The notes: generated by a model not told the origin, from the letters alone. Counted from the stretch's first letter, positions 25,890 to 38,794 are shown. The stretch is DNA of 64,000 nt from Hydractinia symbiolongicarpus (GCF_029227915.1 NC_079876.1:19592001-19656000); one strand, 5' to 3'. A program made the numbers and translations.

Positions 25890-27400
25890 AAACATGTTAA
25901 TGTTCTGCTTTTGTTTCTTTACTAATTGTTCTTATAATTGATGTTGCATGTTATCCCAGAGGCAGCACTGCTAACACGCACGATACTGTACTTTCCTAAC
26001 TTTGACGACGATTATAATACTGAGTTAATTTTTGACAACTAGTTTTAATTAATGAAACTAAGTTTTGCTAAGCTGACATTTTCTTTAAATACAACCTTGA
26101 TTAGACAAAATGTGTTTTCTTGCTTAATTTCATTTTGTGTATATAACGCTTGATGCACTGCTTTCTAAAGTTTATATTTTGTTTATGAGCTGTAAAGGCA
26201 TTGGTCTTCTCTACTACATCCTATGTAGGATTCTGTTTTAGCAAACTTGAATCTTCTTGTTATTACACCCTCTACTTTCGTAATTTGTATAAGCACGTGT
26301 TTTACGAACTCGTTTAAAAGTTAGAATTCAATTTAAAGTTTTCAGAGCATGCTTCATAGCATTATTATTGTACTTTTAACCACACGTTTTTAAAGAAAAA
26401 ATTAGCTTTAATGTAGACTGAAATATCTCGTGTTTGTATATAGTGGAAAATTTTGTGTATAATGTAAATATAAATTGAGATATGGATCAGGGACACGTAC
26501 ACTACTACCTACACTTTATTGGACTTGTCTACTACTTTTCCGACATGCATACCTGAACTATTAAACTATTTATTAAAGTAATGGTTGCTGAAAATATCGA
26601 CATTGCTGTTGCTGAAAGTATCATAGGTGAAGTCATTGGTCAAGAAGCCTTTTCTTCGACGAATAAAATTTTAGCAAAAAGTATTTGTATATGATATTAG
26701 TAAATTGGTTTGGCCTTGTTCGTTTCGGTTGATATTCTTAACAGTATCGAAAATTTAAAAAGTCTGGCGCTCACCATAGGCAAACTAGTGGTCTCTTAGG
26801 CCGTCGCTTGAGCTGTTGTGAAAAAACTTACACGTCCGCAGATAACCGAATCGGAAAAAGTTGCACCACAGGTTGAAATATAAAAATCGCATATAAAGCA
26901 ATTGCATGATAACAAAACTTACGCTAATTTAATAATCGCTAGCCATGCACTTGTGGTATGCGGACAGCCGCCTCATGTAACAAGCCGCCGCCTAAGAGAC
27001 TGCTTATAAACCCGAGGTAATTTTACGAAGACTGTCCAAATCTGCTACGGAAGGTGTAGTGGCATTTTCTATACTCTTTCTCTCTCTCCTGTTACTATAG
27101 GAAGAGTTCTGATACCAAATTCGCTTTGGTTTAATGTTAAAAACGCAGGTCAAATAGTTATCAGTCTTTTCTAACTTGCAAATAAAAACTCACAGCAGAA
27201 TATAATACTCTCAACCTCCAAATAAAATACTCTTGTCGCGTATGTAGGGCTTAGATTTTGTCACTTGTAACAAGCAACCAAATTTAAAATTATTGAATCC
27301 GTTACATGAAATTAGTTTGAGGCATACAATCTATGTACTCTTTGCTTTTGTGTCATCAATACGTTTTATATGTACTTTGTGTAGGCATTTTGGTTATGCA
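25890..27400. other. AT-rich non-coding stretch
   Basis: I see no gene or element ends here. Confidence 0.3.
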
Positions 27401-27511
27401 ACATCTGCATCCGATCTATCAATCCTGCTACAATAAACTAGTACAACTGATACAAAACTGTGAGCCCTGCTACAAGAAACTATTCTTGTAATACAAACTA
27501 GTCCACTAATA

Positions 27512-28400
27512 TAATGTTATCCCGCCCCGTTTAAAACCGTCAATCCTATTTCGAAAAGTCAGTTTCAGTAGTAGAGACCAATGGACTAATTTTTTCATCA
27601 TTTTATCTCGTATTTACTTGTCGTAAACGATTTTGGTCAAACATGTTACAATATCGCCCCCTTTATAACCGTCAATCCTATTTCGAAAAGTCAGTTTCAG
27701 TAGTACAGACTAGTGGACCAATACAGTCCTGCTATTTTTATTCATCATTTTATCTCGTATTTACTTGTCGTAAGCAATTTTGGTCATACATGTAACAACC
27801 CCGCCCGGTTTGAAACCATCAATCCTATTACGGAAGGTCAGTTTCAGTAGTAGAGACTAATGGACTAATACAGTCCTGCTATTTTTATTCATCATTTTAT
27901 CTCGTATATACTTGTCGTAAGTGATTTTGGTCAAACATGTAACAACCCCACCTGGTGTGAAGCCATCAATCCTATTACGGAAAGTCAGTTTTAGTAGTAG
28001 AGACTAATGGACTAATATAATCCTGCTATTTTGTTCATCATTTTATCTCGTATATACTTGTCGTAAGTGATTTTGGTCAATCATGTAACAATCTCGCCCG
28101 GTTTGAAACCATCAATCCTGTTACGAAAAGTCAGTTTCTGCTGAACTAGTCGACTAAAATGTTGAAAGAAGTAGTAGGATTCTACTACTTCTTTCAACAT
28201 TTTATCTCATATTTACTTGTCTTAAACGATTTTTGTCAATCAATGCTACAATCCCGACCGGTGGAACACCATCAATCCTATTACAGAAAACTTGTCTCAG
28301 TGATACAAACTAGAATAATATATAATGTTAATATATCTTTCAACACTTTGTCTTTTATTTACGATAAACGATATTGGTCGTAAACATGATATATAATGCT
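27512..28400. repeat. Satellite of about 146-bp units, six copies
   Basis: The anchor TCAATCCT recurs at about 27540, 27672, 27819, 27966, 28112 and 28272, with periods of 132, 147, 147, 146 and 160. Each unit runs CGCCCGGTTTGAAACC, TCAATCCTATTACG, AAAGTCAGTTTCAGTAGTAG, ATTTTATCTCGTAT and CTTGTCGTAAGTGATTTTGG. Looser half units extend upstream to about 27415. The fifth unit carries a hairpin insertion. Confidence 0.8.
28155..28204. repeat. Perfect 23-bp inverted repeat with 4-nt loop
   Basis: Arms 28155-28177 and 28182-28204 are exact reverse complements around GATT (left arm starts TAAAATGTTGAAAGAAG). It lies in one satellite unit only; the other units show CTATTTTTATTCATCATTTTATC at this place. 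Confidence 0.9.
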
Positions 28401-28579
28401 GTAAAAACAAACATGAATGCGAGTTGCCGTGGTCAGGAAATACACTATCCTGTGAAAGTGTTTTGGGCATTGTTGGTTCCCAACAGCATAACAGTTTCAA
28501 TATCTATGTTTTGGTTTAGTTAAATTAAGTAGTAAGTAATAAAAAAGATTCACACGACAACGCAACCTCCATACCAGGA

Positions 28580-28618
28580 CCTGTAGCGTTTTCTGAGATG
28601 ACAATGAAACGCTACAGG
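28580..28618. repeat. 12-bp hairpin
   Basis: CCTGTAGCGTTT (28580-28591) and AAACGCTACAGG (28607-28618) are reverse complements separated by 15 nt. Its role is unknown. It falls in the 3' part of the minus-strand coding fragment next to it. Confidence 0.6.
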
Positions 28619-28739
28619 CCCTGAAAAAAATTGCTTTCTGTCTCTTGTATCATTCCCTTTGATTTTACGACTATTATGTAAAATAATATTTTCACCATCG
28701 ATTCCGGGATCAATGAAACCAAACAAGGCAGTTAATATT

Positions 28740-29080
28740 TCAATACTTGACATGCCTGCATAACGTAGTTAGTATACTGTTGGCGTTTGGTAACGAGTTC
28801 TTCCTTCTTCTTAATAAGGTCTTCTGCTCCTGTATTATTGTCCTTAGTATTACTATCAACAATGTCAAAATCGATTTCAGAAATATTACTAGCATTGTTT
28901 TCAGGTTCAACGGACAATTTACATGCTTTTCTTGGTGATAAACGCTACATTGGAGCTTTTCGGAGCCTTTCCTATTGAATATTGTTTTCTTACGCGAGCA
29001 CAAAGTTTTTGCTCCCCTTGTCTCGTTTTCATGTGATTACGTAATCTTTTTATGAAAGTATTATTTCTGCTCATGTTCGT
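28740..29080 (-). pseudogene. Uncharacterised minus-strand coding fragment with one frameshift
   Basis: Reading the minus strand, a basic segment (FIKRLRNHMKTRQGEQKLC, about 29065-29005) leads to SSNVAFITKKS. After a 1-nt shift near 28923 it continues as an acidic segment (CKLSVEPENNASNISEID) and ends EELVTKRQQYTNYVMQ, followed by a possible splice or stop. The basic-then-acidic composition and continuity across the shift suggest a once real exon. I do not recognise the family. Confidence 0.35.
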
Positions 29081-29399
29081 ATATTTGACAAGAGAATAAC
29101 GGAGAGTCGTATGACACTCAAATCTAGTAATGACGTAAACGGCAAACCTCATTATAAAGCAACCTGGAAGAAAAGAAGAGTTGAAGTTGAAAATAAATTT
29201 CGTTCTACTTCAGTTATTTGCAAACTTTATACAAATCTCGTTTCAGGCATTATTAATCTTGTATACAATGACCACTTTAATACTGCTGTTCCGCGGCAGA
29301 CAATTAACTTGTTTTAACGGCTTGTTTAATTATGTGTCCTCTTTTATAAACAGTTATCAAAAATTATCTTTTCTTTTAATTTTATGGACATGATATACA

Positions 29400-32300
29400 A
29401 AATGTACCTTAAACAGGTTTAAACAGGTTTAAAAATGCATGAAATTAGAGAAAGGTGCATTTCCCAAAGATGATATCCTGTTTCGTTAATTAAAACTACA
29501 GTGGAAAAATTTATCGAATTGATATTTTTACCGATATCATTAGCAGAGTCTGTGTCTGTACCACCCAGTTTACTTTTGTTACTCAATACAAAATAGAGTA
29601 TTCCCCTCTTTCCCCAATTTATTCATTTGTTATAAGCTAAATCAATGAAATGTTTTACTGCGAAGGTGCAAATTAATGCAAGCGTGATTTTAATCCGTAG
29701 GTGGTTCTACTAACTTAAATAAAATGCTTATCTTGTTTTGAGATTTCGAGAATACAATATAGACAACGTTTACTGTACGTGTAAGATATTTCGGGAATAG
29801 TATTTTTATTTTGTCGGCAATAGTATTTTTATTTCGGTTTAATTTTCTTTTAACTACTAGGTTTATTTTAATATTTTATGTATCATGGTTTTATTTTATT
29901 TCCTACTAAAAAAAAAAAAGAAAGACAGAAAGAAAGAAAGAAAGAAAAAAAGAAAAGAGAGAAAGAGAGTCAGAGAAATAGAACATTGAACATAACATTG
30001 AACCATCAGATCGTTGACGTCTGAAAGGACATTTTCCGCCAATCTAGAGGTGTAAACTTCCAAAATGTCCGCGAAATTCATATGTAATTTTCTATTTAAG
30101 TAATAGCGCTAAATTTCATAACTTGATGACTAGTTAAAGTTATGCTTCGTTAATTTTATGTTACAAGGTAAAATACACTAATACTACAGCGCTCTTTCTT
30201 GTTGCGCAACATAATTGAAGTGCTCAACGCTCGAAGTCCGGAAGACATTACACCTGCAGACGCCCCACTGGATGTGCAGAATATCTGTCCTTAAGTCTAA
30301 CCAACATATGTGAACGATTTACCTGCAACTAAACAGTCCGTCAACTTGCCGTTAAAGGCTGGGTAAAACATTTCGATGTGGCTTAAAGTTTCGATGCACT
30401 ATAATAATACCAATACCCGTATATTACTTATGCGCTAGAAAAATGTTATACAGTTGAAAAGAAATATATAAAGGACGGTATAACCTGTGAATTTCCGTAT
30501 TTTTTTAGAAACAAGGTGTTGATAAATAGAAAACCTCATTATAATCGCACATATGATTGTAGTAATAACAACCGTTCAAATAAATTGCATTCCATCATAC
30601 TAACAAGTGAACATGGATGCATGAAATAACAATGCGGGAAATATGTACGATATGCTGACAAAAATGTCCTACAATCATTCCGTGCTTAGCTCTCGTTGAG
30701 GTCGGACGTATCTAAAACGCTCCGGTCTTGGCGCGCTAAGTCGAAGAAAGAAAAAAGAAGACTAAAGCTTGAAGAGCTCCTGCTTTGACAGCTAAGTCCT
30801 TTTTGATTTATTATATACTGTACTGCCTTCTTTACTTCATTTATATCTTTTCATTTCTTTAATTTGTTGTTTTGTAAGTTTTTTAAATTATTGTTTTTGT
30901 TAATAAATTGTTTTTATCCCAGTCAGTTTTTTATCCATCTATCATCTAATATGGTAGCTTTGCTGTGTTGTGGGTTCCTGCTGCTCCTTCTGTGTAACAT
31001 CATAAGGAAATGGGCTTGCCTCAGATCCTTCAAACATAGTTTTGGAAGAGCACATAACCGTAGAATGATCTCTCTACGACTTAAAAATAACTTAGAAAAC
31101 CTAAAAATAACAAAGGTAAATCATGTCGTATTTTGGGAATGTCTTATAAAAAAATCAATTGATATTAAATATCTTGATATATTGAACAGCTTGATGATAA
31201 ATCATCTTAAAAAAAAACATTTATTATCATTAGAGTGAAATCATCTTCAGGTTTTACAAAATAACTTCATACCAATTAGCCTCCATGACCATTTCGCTGT
31301 CAGCGGTATAAAAAACCATAATTTTGCCCTATAACTTTAGTAAAAATTAAAATAATGAATTGAAACATGGTATTATGTTTTGGACTGGTTTGGTGCAATA
31401 GACAAGATGTTCTTCCTACTATCGTCATAGTGCCCGAATTCCCGAAGTGACCCATTCCTCAAGAAAATGATAAACTGTTTTTGGCTGCATATTAATTTTG
31501 AAAAAGCCTCACGTACAAAAAACATGAAGCGTTTCTCATTATTGAAATCAGCCAGATATAGTCTAACAAAACATGTCCTAGGTTTAAGATCAAATGATTT
31601 AACCAGTTCGGAGAAATTGCATGTGTTTTCTCAGGCTTGACGCAGAATATTTAAGTTCATGGCATTAAAGTATGGTTAAATAGAGTTAAAGGCTGAAATA
31701 CGCGATCCTTTTAAATGGAAGATAAGATTCTTGTATTTTGAAAAAAATTATATGCATTTTTATCCGTCATTTCAAAATAAAACATGGATAGAAACTTTGT
31801 AGTCACCTCACAATAAGCCTCAGATTTAGTTACATATGGCTACAGATAAAAATATTTGTCGGGTGTATTTGTGAGCAGGCCATCTGTGATATACCTAAGA
31901 CACCGAGTATTTTAATTTCCAGATATTTTTAATTGTAACATATTGTAAACAGAGCGAAAATTAAATCTAGATTTTCTGCACACTCGGGCGAACGATGTGC
32001 AGTCGCGGTTGTTGTTTAAACTAACGAATCAAAAAGCACAAAATTACAAAACCGTGGAAATAAAAAACTTGTCGGCTGCATGTAGGAACAAATATCGGAA
32101 GGGTTAAAAAATTTGGAAATTTTTTCGGATAGGCAACTTACCTTTTGACCACGGTGAAAGGTTAAACTGGATACCTTAGTTAATAATTTCTAGTATCAGA
32201 AAAAATTCGTGCTAATTAGAAATCGTCTGAAACCAGTGATATCGTTATGACGTACACTGATGGCTTCGCAATGACGCTTAAAGCAACCTTTAGAAAGCAC

Positions 32301-34280
32301 CTGGAAATGTTGTCTAACCCTGTAGCCCATTTAAGTTTGAGTTCCTTTCGATGACTTTTCACTCCAGTCTTAGCGACTGTCTGAAATGTAAAGTCTGTCG
32401 CTGTGGACTAGATTTTCAGTGTTTTTTGTTTCGTTATGTAAGTTCGTGAGGGTGAATGATATACGCTTCAATCAACTCCAAAATTTTGTAAAATATTTAC
32501 AGAAATCTGTATCACTGAGAGGTCAATAGTAAACGTGGTTGGTTGATTGCTAGTTCTGAGCTGTGTCCGAAAAATCCCCTGTTTTCTAGAAATGAACGAA
32601 GCTATATGCGTTTTCTTTCTGATCTTTTCAACTCATTTCTATTAAAGTTTTGTTGTCGTGTGTAGGCATCCAGTTCCGACAGTTTATTTGATTTACGGTC
32701 CGTGTACATGAGCTGATCTCGGGTTTTCATTTTCGTTTTACATCTTTGTCTAGGCAAGGTCATGTGTTCTTCTTGACACATCTCTTTAAAGGAAAAAGGA
32801 AAAAAGAGCGTGTTGATTGAACACATCTGCTAAAACATTTTTTAGATAATTCAAGGTTGTGAACGTCGAGGTTGAATTAAAAAGTTTCAATTGGCATTTA
32901 TGTTACTACTGATGCTAGTTACATTGTTGGTTAAAACAATATCAATCAGTGTTTTGGTTGTTGAATAGACGCGTATTTTAATAATTGTTTAAAGTCTTTA
33001 ATTTCAAAATTGTCCTTCATTCTTAGATGATCACTATTTTGTAGATAATCAGTGATATATTCACGAACATCGTGGTTTCGTCAATATCTTCCTTTTCAAC
33101 AATTATCATTTAAGGTGAGATAGTTGTTAAAAAGTTTTTAATAGATGTTCAGAAGAATTCGGAGGCTTGCAAATGATACAAGAAGTAAAAGATTTTGATT
33201 TTCTTGGTAGATTGCCTTAATTGCCCTGAAGACATGCCTGCCTATAAAATTTATTCTGTTTCTGATGTACATTTCTACTGTCGTTTTGAAACAAAATAAT
33301 GTTGAGATCGGTTATACTGTTTCATTCGAGAAAGGTACTGACAAAGTAAATACGTCGAAATTTTTTATTAGTAAGCAAATCCATAACTTTACCATATTGT
33401 CGTTACAATCCACGAATACTTTGATAAAACAGTTTTAAGCCCTTTTTCAATCCAAAATCTTTAATTTTGTCTCGTGTTATCCCAGGATGCGTTCCTGTGA
33501 ATCCGTAAACAAGTACAAAAGTAAACACATACATTGTTTTGATGCTCTCAAAACAGGGTTTGTTAAACACATTTCCATAATTGAAAGATTTTGGAAGTCT
33601 ATGCTAATACTAACGTTATTAAGTTACCGAAATGAAGTTTATTTAACCATGAAGTTGCAATAAGTAATAGTGATTACTTAAGAAAGATTGGAACGACCGC
33701 TATTATGTCTTTCTGAACCGCCTTTTCAGCTCATCTTATCGGTTATTGAGCTTCACAGACATATCACATGTCATATAGCTTTAGGTTGCTCTATCTTATA
33801 ATATCTATAGTAATTCCTCCCATTTAACCTCTCAGCTGTTTCAACAAAGCTTAAATCACTATTAAAAACGCTTTGAGTTTGAGAATTCTTAAATTTCGGT
33901 TGCGTTCTACTACCACCTAATATTACCACTAATTATGATAACCACTAATTATTATTTCAGAATAATACGTGACAGTGGAAATTTCTTGACACCGGTTGGG
34001 TGGAAACACCTTTAAAAGTGACAGCTAAGGAGGTTTTTTACACTACTTTCATGATACAAAAAGATTTTTAGCAAAAATTTTGTCCAAACGTAAAAATAGT
34101 CATGTAAAAAAGTGGCATGTTTTGGGTGAAATTTTCTTGAATTTTTCAGCTAATCCCCAATTCCAGAGAAAAATAAATAACAAATACAATTAAAATTACT
34201 GAGAAGAACAAAATACTACAAAAAAAAGTAAACAATGACAAAAAAAACCGACGCGTGAGGCAGCTAGCGACTAATTTAAT
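29400..34280. other. Long AT-rich non-coding stretch
   Basis: Apart from a GAAA-rich low-complexity run (29908-29990) I find nothing firm. A 124-residue frame at 30864-31238 begins with hydrophobic residues but has no recognisable motif. The stretch before it (AAGTCGAAGAAAGAAAAAAGAAGACTAAAGC, 30740-30770) could be the tail of a lysine-rich protein. The frame at 32602-32826 (minus) is unsupported. Confidence 0.3.
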
Positions 34281-34320
34281 AATCGCACGATTTGTAACAA
34301 AACAGCCCGATGGTGCATTT

Positions 34321-34551
<231 letters not shown>

Positions 34552-34554
34552 CTA

Positions 34555-34700
34555 ACAATAACAATCTGATTTTACTTGGGGTTGTGGCAATCTAGCTGTT
34601 ATATATCTCTCGCTAAAAAGTAAAAGTAGCGAAATACAGTTGGCTGCAACAAAACTTTCAAATATTCCTTATTATGCCAAATTCATTTAGATAGCTATCT
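34555..34700. repeat. Dispersed repeat, copy 1
   Basis: AATCTGATTTTACTT, GTTGTGGC, GCTAAAAAGTAAAAGTA and GCTGCAACAAAACTTTCAAATATT occur in the same order as at 47440-47580. The copies are diverged and have no coding content. Confidence 0.5.
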
Positions 34701-35437
34701 ACATCTACTAGTTTTGCAATATAACAAAATTCTGAAGTTTATTGATGATACAACAGTCTCTTTAATAATAGCCGTCGTCTGTATGTCTGTGTGTCCGCAA
34801 AAGTCGTGTCCTGTTGCGGAAACACGAAATTTTTAAAATACGCACGAAAAATACGCGCTGTTCCCGCACTGTGGAGAAGACTCCATATTATTTTCCCGCT
34901 TTTGGCGTATTACACAGTTCCAAAACGAAGTAATCAACGAGCCTTATTTCACAGACTCTATTGTTTCTTTGCACTTTGCCCCGGGTTGCTGTCGGTTTGC
35001 AACGTTGGAAACAAATCGCGCTTCGGCGAAAGAGAATTGAACGGACCGAAGATAGCAAGAAGACTGAGCTAGGTGTCAAGGAAAGTTTCTTTACTATAAT
35101 TTACATCGTTTCTTGTTTTTTTATACTTCTGAGAAGACTTTTTGTATATACTTTTCGGCCCTGTTTTTTTTTCTTTGCATACTTTTACATTACCTATAGC
35201 TAGCTAGCTAGCCTGTTAGCAGGCGAATTTCTTTGTCACATAAATATTTAATATTTCGTTTTAAGTTGGCCAGGGTGAACATGAATGTTCCTCCAGATAA
35301 TCAATTTTATTGGAACATAACTAACTGCAAAAATTGTTCCCCATGAAAACGCTGTTGTAAATGTTGATCATAATTATGCAATTCCCCCACTTATATAATG
35401 ATATGAATGTTTTTGACGCACGCAGAAGACTTGATGC

Positions 35438-35510
35438 TCAACGTCACGTCGGAAGACCGGGCGTCAAAACGCCGTGGTTAGCCACAAATCAAGGTGTGAC
35501 CCGACGTTGA
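35438..35510. other. Compact multi-hairpin segment
   Basis: Outer arms TCAACG...TCGG (35438-35452) and CCGACGTTGA (35501-35510) can pair. They enclose GGCGT-CAAA-ACGCC (35460-35473) and GTGG-TTAG-CCAC (35474-35485). It could be a structured RNA or a decayed SINE or tRNA-like piece. I have no evidence of transcription. Confidence 0.35.
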
Positions 35511-35739
35511 ACACTCTGTGGAGCGCTTAATAAGAGCCATAATAACGATCACCTGATCGGAGTGCTTTAGTACAGGTATACAGTATGTCGTAAATCAAGT
35601 GAAGCGCATACATCGTTATAGTGTTACGACTGTAACATATTTTTCAAAAAATAACTTTCCTGCAACGATAGCTGAAATATCAATGTTATTTTATTTTGCG
35701 GGATAAGTTTTTGTGAAAGTTAAAAAAATTAATCATGAC

Positions 35740-36150
35740 ACCAGGCTGAGCGCTTAGGATAGTTGAACGGTGTTGCACAGGCGTATAGGGGTAATACCCT
35801 TTTAAAGAAATATTTATCGCGGACTCTGTTTAAATAAAAAAACACAGGAAACAATCCATTGCCAACACAGGGCTGAGCGGTTAGTCCAGGTAAACAGTGT
35901 TGCACATCCGTACCGGCGTGATTACCAAGAAAGTTTAAAAATTGTCACAGTGGATTGACCCCTTAGTACAGATAAACCACATCGCACATGCACTTAGGCG
36001 TAACAGCCTTTTCCAAAACAAACAGTCTGTTGTTAACACTGGGCTAAGCGCGTAGTTGAGTTAAGCAAAGTTAGACAGGTGTAGTACCCTTTTCCAAAAA
36101 AGTTTCATTGCAGCTTTGGTTTAAATAAAAACACAGGGACAGCCTGTTGT
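35740..36150. repeat. Four diverged tandem units of about 80-125 bp
   Basis: The motif CTGAGCGCTTAG plus GTTGCACAGGCGTA and TAATACCCTTTT recurs with anchors near 35746, 35873, 35955 and 36044. The units hold CTGTTTAAATAAAAACACAGG between them. Confidence 0.55.
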
Positions 36151-36812
36151 TACCCTTTCAGCTCAAACAATCGCTCAGCCATTTTATTTGCAGAATAAGT
36201 TTTCAGAAAAATAATAAAAGATGTAGATACTTAGTTAACTGCATTATTGAGCATATGAATTATTGCTTAATAACGTTGTTGTAGCCAAACTGCATTTTTA
36301 TACTCTCACTTTTTAGTCAAAGATAGGAGCTAGCTAAATGGCTACAGCCTCAACATAAAAATAAATGTTGGGTAGGATAAAAAGCTCTTATAATATACAT
36401 AATAGTAATAAGTAAGGCTGTGGCTAGGTAGCCTTCAAAATCTTCGTTCCTAGCCAAAAATCCTATCACTGGTGCGTTTAAGATCTCTACGTGGCTAAAA
36501 AACGTGACATTATATTTATCTTAACATTGAAAACAAACAGAAAACAAATAGTTCAAAAATATGAAGATACAAAAGTCAAACAGGCCTACAAACCTCATAC
36601 ACTAACTACACATGACCATTTTTAAAATTGAAATTGTCTTCGTTCGTCCAGACGCGAAAAACGTGGTTTGATTGTCAAAACAAAGTCGGTAAAAATATAT
36701 CGCATTTAGTATTGGTGGGCATTTTAAAAAATTCGTGTTTCCGCAACGGGACACGGCTTTCACGGACACACAGACAGACGGAATACGGCTATTATTGCTC
36801 CTTTTTCTAACG

Positions 36813-37190
36813 AACGTCAAGTTGGATGTGTTGCAATGTTGTTGAAAAATATGTCCCTTAAGGACGGTCTTTGTAATGGTACAAGGTCAATGGCTCGTCA
36901 TCTGCGTCCAAATGTTATCGATTGTGAAATTCTTACTGGTACTCGTAGAGGTGATCGTGTGTTAATTCCGAGTGTTTCCCTCTGTCCAAATGATACAAAT
37001 CTACCCTTTCAAATTAAACACACCCAGTTTCCTTTAAGAATGTCTTACGCGTTGACTATAAATACAAGGCCAAACTTTTAAGAAAGTTGGTATATTTTAC
37101 GTAGACCTTGCTTTAGTCATGGCCAACTTAAAGTTGCATGCTCGGTCATTCCAAGCAGTTAAGGTACGAGTTGTTAATGCCTTTAAGCAA
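36813..37190 (+). pseudogene. PIF1/Helitron helicase C-terminal fragment
   Basis: The frame at 36836-37081 and the lead-in ERQVGCVA encode the end of a PIF1-type helicase. The sequence MLLKNMSLKDGLCNGTR, then HLRPNVIDCEILTGTRRGDR and LPFQIKHTQFPLRMSYALTIN, corresponds to the last helicase motifs. Past the stop at 37081, a shifted frame contains RPCFSHGQLKVACS, the closing motif of the family. The usual SQGQ is degraded and the upstream helicase is missing. Such helicases are carried by autonomous Helitrons, which fits the Helitrons in this window, but a cellular PIF1-like or other mobile origin is possible. Confidence 0.65.
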
Positions 37191-37199
37191 GGTTATGTA

Positions 37200-38150
37200 G
37201 GGGATAGGTGTTTTACAAAAAATATTGTTTTTCCACAAGTATTATAATTTTTCATGTTTCGCTTTTATGCAACATGTCGCATGTAACATAGACCCTGCAA
37301 TAACATTTTGATAAGCAACTTACCATTTTGATTTAGTGCTTATCAAAATTTTGTATTGTTAACGTGACCATTATACAACTATGTTAGGTGGTTGATGGGT
37401 TTCAGGGTTCTCATGCCTTAATGGGTGTGTTGACAGTGTTATCATGTTCTGTTTCAAGCTTTTATTAGAGGTAGTTCCTCAACTTCAATGATTAAAGTGT
37501 GTGTTTACGCCTGAACAAGTGCCGTGTCTACTTGATCTTTGTGGCACACAGTTGTCACACGCAGTGTTGCTGAATTAAGTTGTATATCCTCTTAAAAGAA
37601 CCTCTATCTCCTACACTGCAAAATATTGCTGCCTGTGAGAATTTGCGTCACATTTTATTGTGCCAATGTATGTTTTTCTTCTTTCATAGGTGGGGTGCCA
37701 AAAGGGATGTCAATTTTAGCTGGATTTATAAATAAACAAATTTTTCGAACTTATAATTACATACACAGAATTTTAATTTTAGAAATTTAAAAAATGACTT
37801 TCAAAAACACATTTTTTTTTTTTTATAGCCCTTTTTAATTTAAAGAACTTTTTTCCACTAAATGCTCTTCGTTGAAGTCCAGTTAAAGTTCACAAACTGA
37901 AAGCCAGGGTTGCCTAATGGACATTCTTTCTGCAGGAATTTTATATAGTCTGCTATTGTTAAGAAAATCACTATTTATGTAGCTGTACATGTATATTCAG
38001 TTGCACAAATTCTATCTCCCTTAATATTCATGCAACTTCATTAAAATAATTTATTTTTAGGCTACCTAAAGATGTCCAGATTTAATAAATTTGAAAATTC
38101 TACAACACCTTTACCAATGGTTACAACGCCTTTTATTACAATGCCTGCAG
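37200..38150. other. Non-coding stretch; possible start exon at its end
   Basis: AT-rich DNA. At 38061 an acceptor (TTTATTTTTAG) is followed by ATGTCCAGATTTAATAAATTTG (38072), opening a Ser/Thr/Pro-rich frame that runs into Helitron sequence. No function is recognised. Confidence 0.3.
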
Positions 38151-38205
38151 TAATAACACGCCAGTTATGTCTGAGACAGACAGAACTGGCGTATTATTAT
38201 ATAGA

Positions 38206-38794
38206 CCAGTCGATAAGGCCGTGGAAAAATCCACTGAGGCAGTATAAAAATGAAAAAGAAGCCTTATTTGAATTTTGATGACGTCAGCAACCTATCCACA
38301 AAAAAAATAATTCAAAAGCTTGTTTTCACGTTGCCTCTATCGCGTAGAGCTTAAAGCGCTGATAAAGAAAATGTATATGATCATGTGCTTTTGATGAGCG
38401 GTTAATGAGATATAAGGGTTTGAAGGTTTTTTGATGACGTCATCAATCCGTCCATTCCGAAACGGATTTGGGGACCTAGGTTTGGGAAACTTACCCAAGT
38501 TGGTCCCAGGTGGTCCCTAGTTACCCACGCGGTGAAAAATCATTGACGTCACCACCTCGTTTCCAAGTTATTTGGCCTCAAAGTTTTAAGTGCACTGTAA
38601 TGGCTTCACTAATTTTAATTAACTTTCCTTTGACGTCAATACTATTTTAACGTTAAAGTTTGCTAAATTACAGAACAATTTTATAGGCGATGTTTTACAG
38701 AATTTGTTAAAGAAAATTGTAAAGAATATAATCCACTTTGCAAAAGTCACAGACAGACAGACAGACAGACAGAACTGGCGTATTATTATATAGA
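38206..38794 (-). mobile_element. Non-autonomous Helitron (copy C)
   Basis: Its plus start is CCAGTCGATAAGGCCGTGG (CTAG mutated to CCAG, giving CTGG in minus sense), with the GTGGAAAAATCCAC hairpin. It ends AACTGGCGTATTATTATATAGA at 38794. The body matches copies at 3.3-4.5 kb, with TGATGACGTCATCA at 38432-38445. A further 5'-end piece with ACGCCAGTT...AACTGGCGT inverted arms precedes it (38155-38205). Confidence 0.75.

Larger units (their letters stand above)
34757..36800. mobile_element. Region bounded by inverted Helitron-like 5' ends
   Basis: About 75 bp at 34762-34838 (AATAATAGCCGTCGTCTG, TGTGTGTCCG, TGTTGCGGAAACACGAA) recurs inverted at about 36720-36796. The ends resemble the AATAATACGCC plus CTGTCTGTC start of the Helitrons. 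They may be two Helitron-type copies in opposite orientation or a 2-kb element with long inverted ends. Inside are tandem repeats and a hairpin cluster but no gene. Confidence 0.5.

Noticed and set aside
30864-31238. 124-residue frame with a hydrophobic start
   Set aside because: No motif, no splice signals and AT-rich composition like the surroundings; chance cannot be excluded.
32602-32826. Minus-strand 74-residue frame, Lys/Arg-rich
   Set aside because: No recognisable domain, start context or neighbouring exons.
35740-36150. tRNA genes in the CTGAGCGCTTAG units
   Set aside because: A D-arm-like stretch is visible but no anticodon or T-arm (GGTTCGAANCC) follows.
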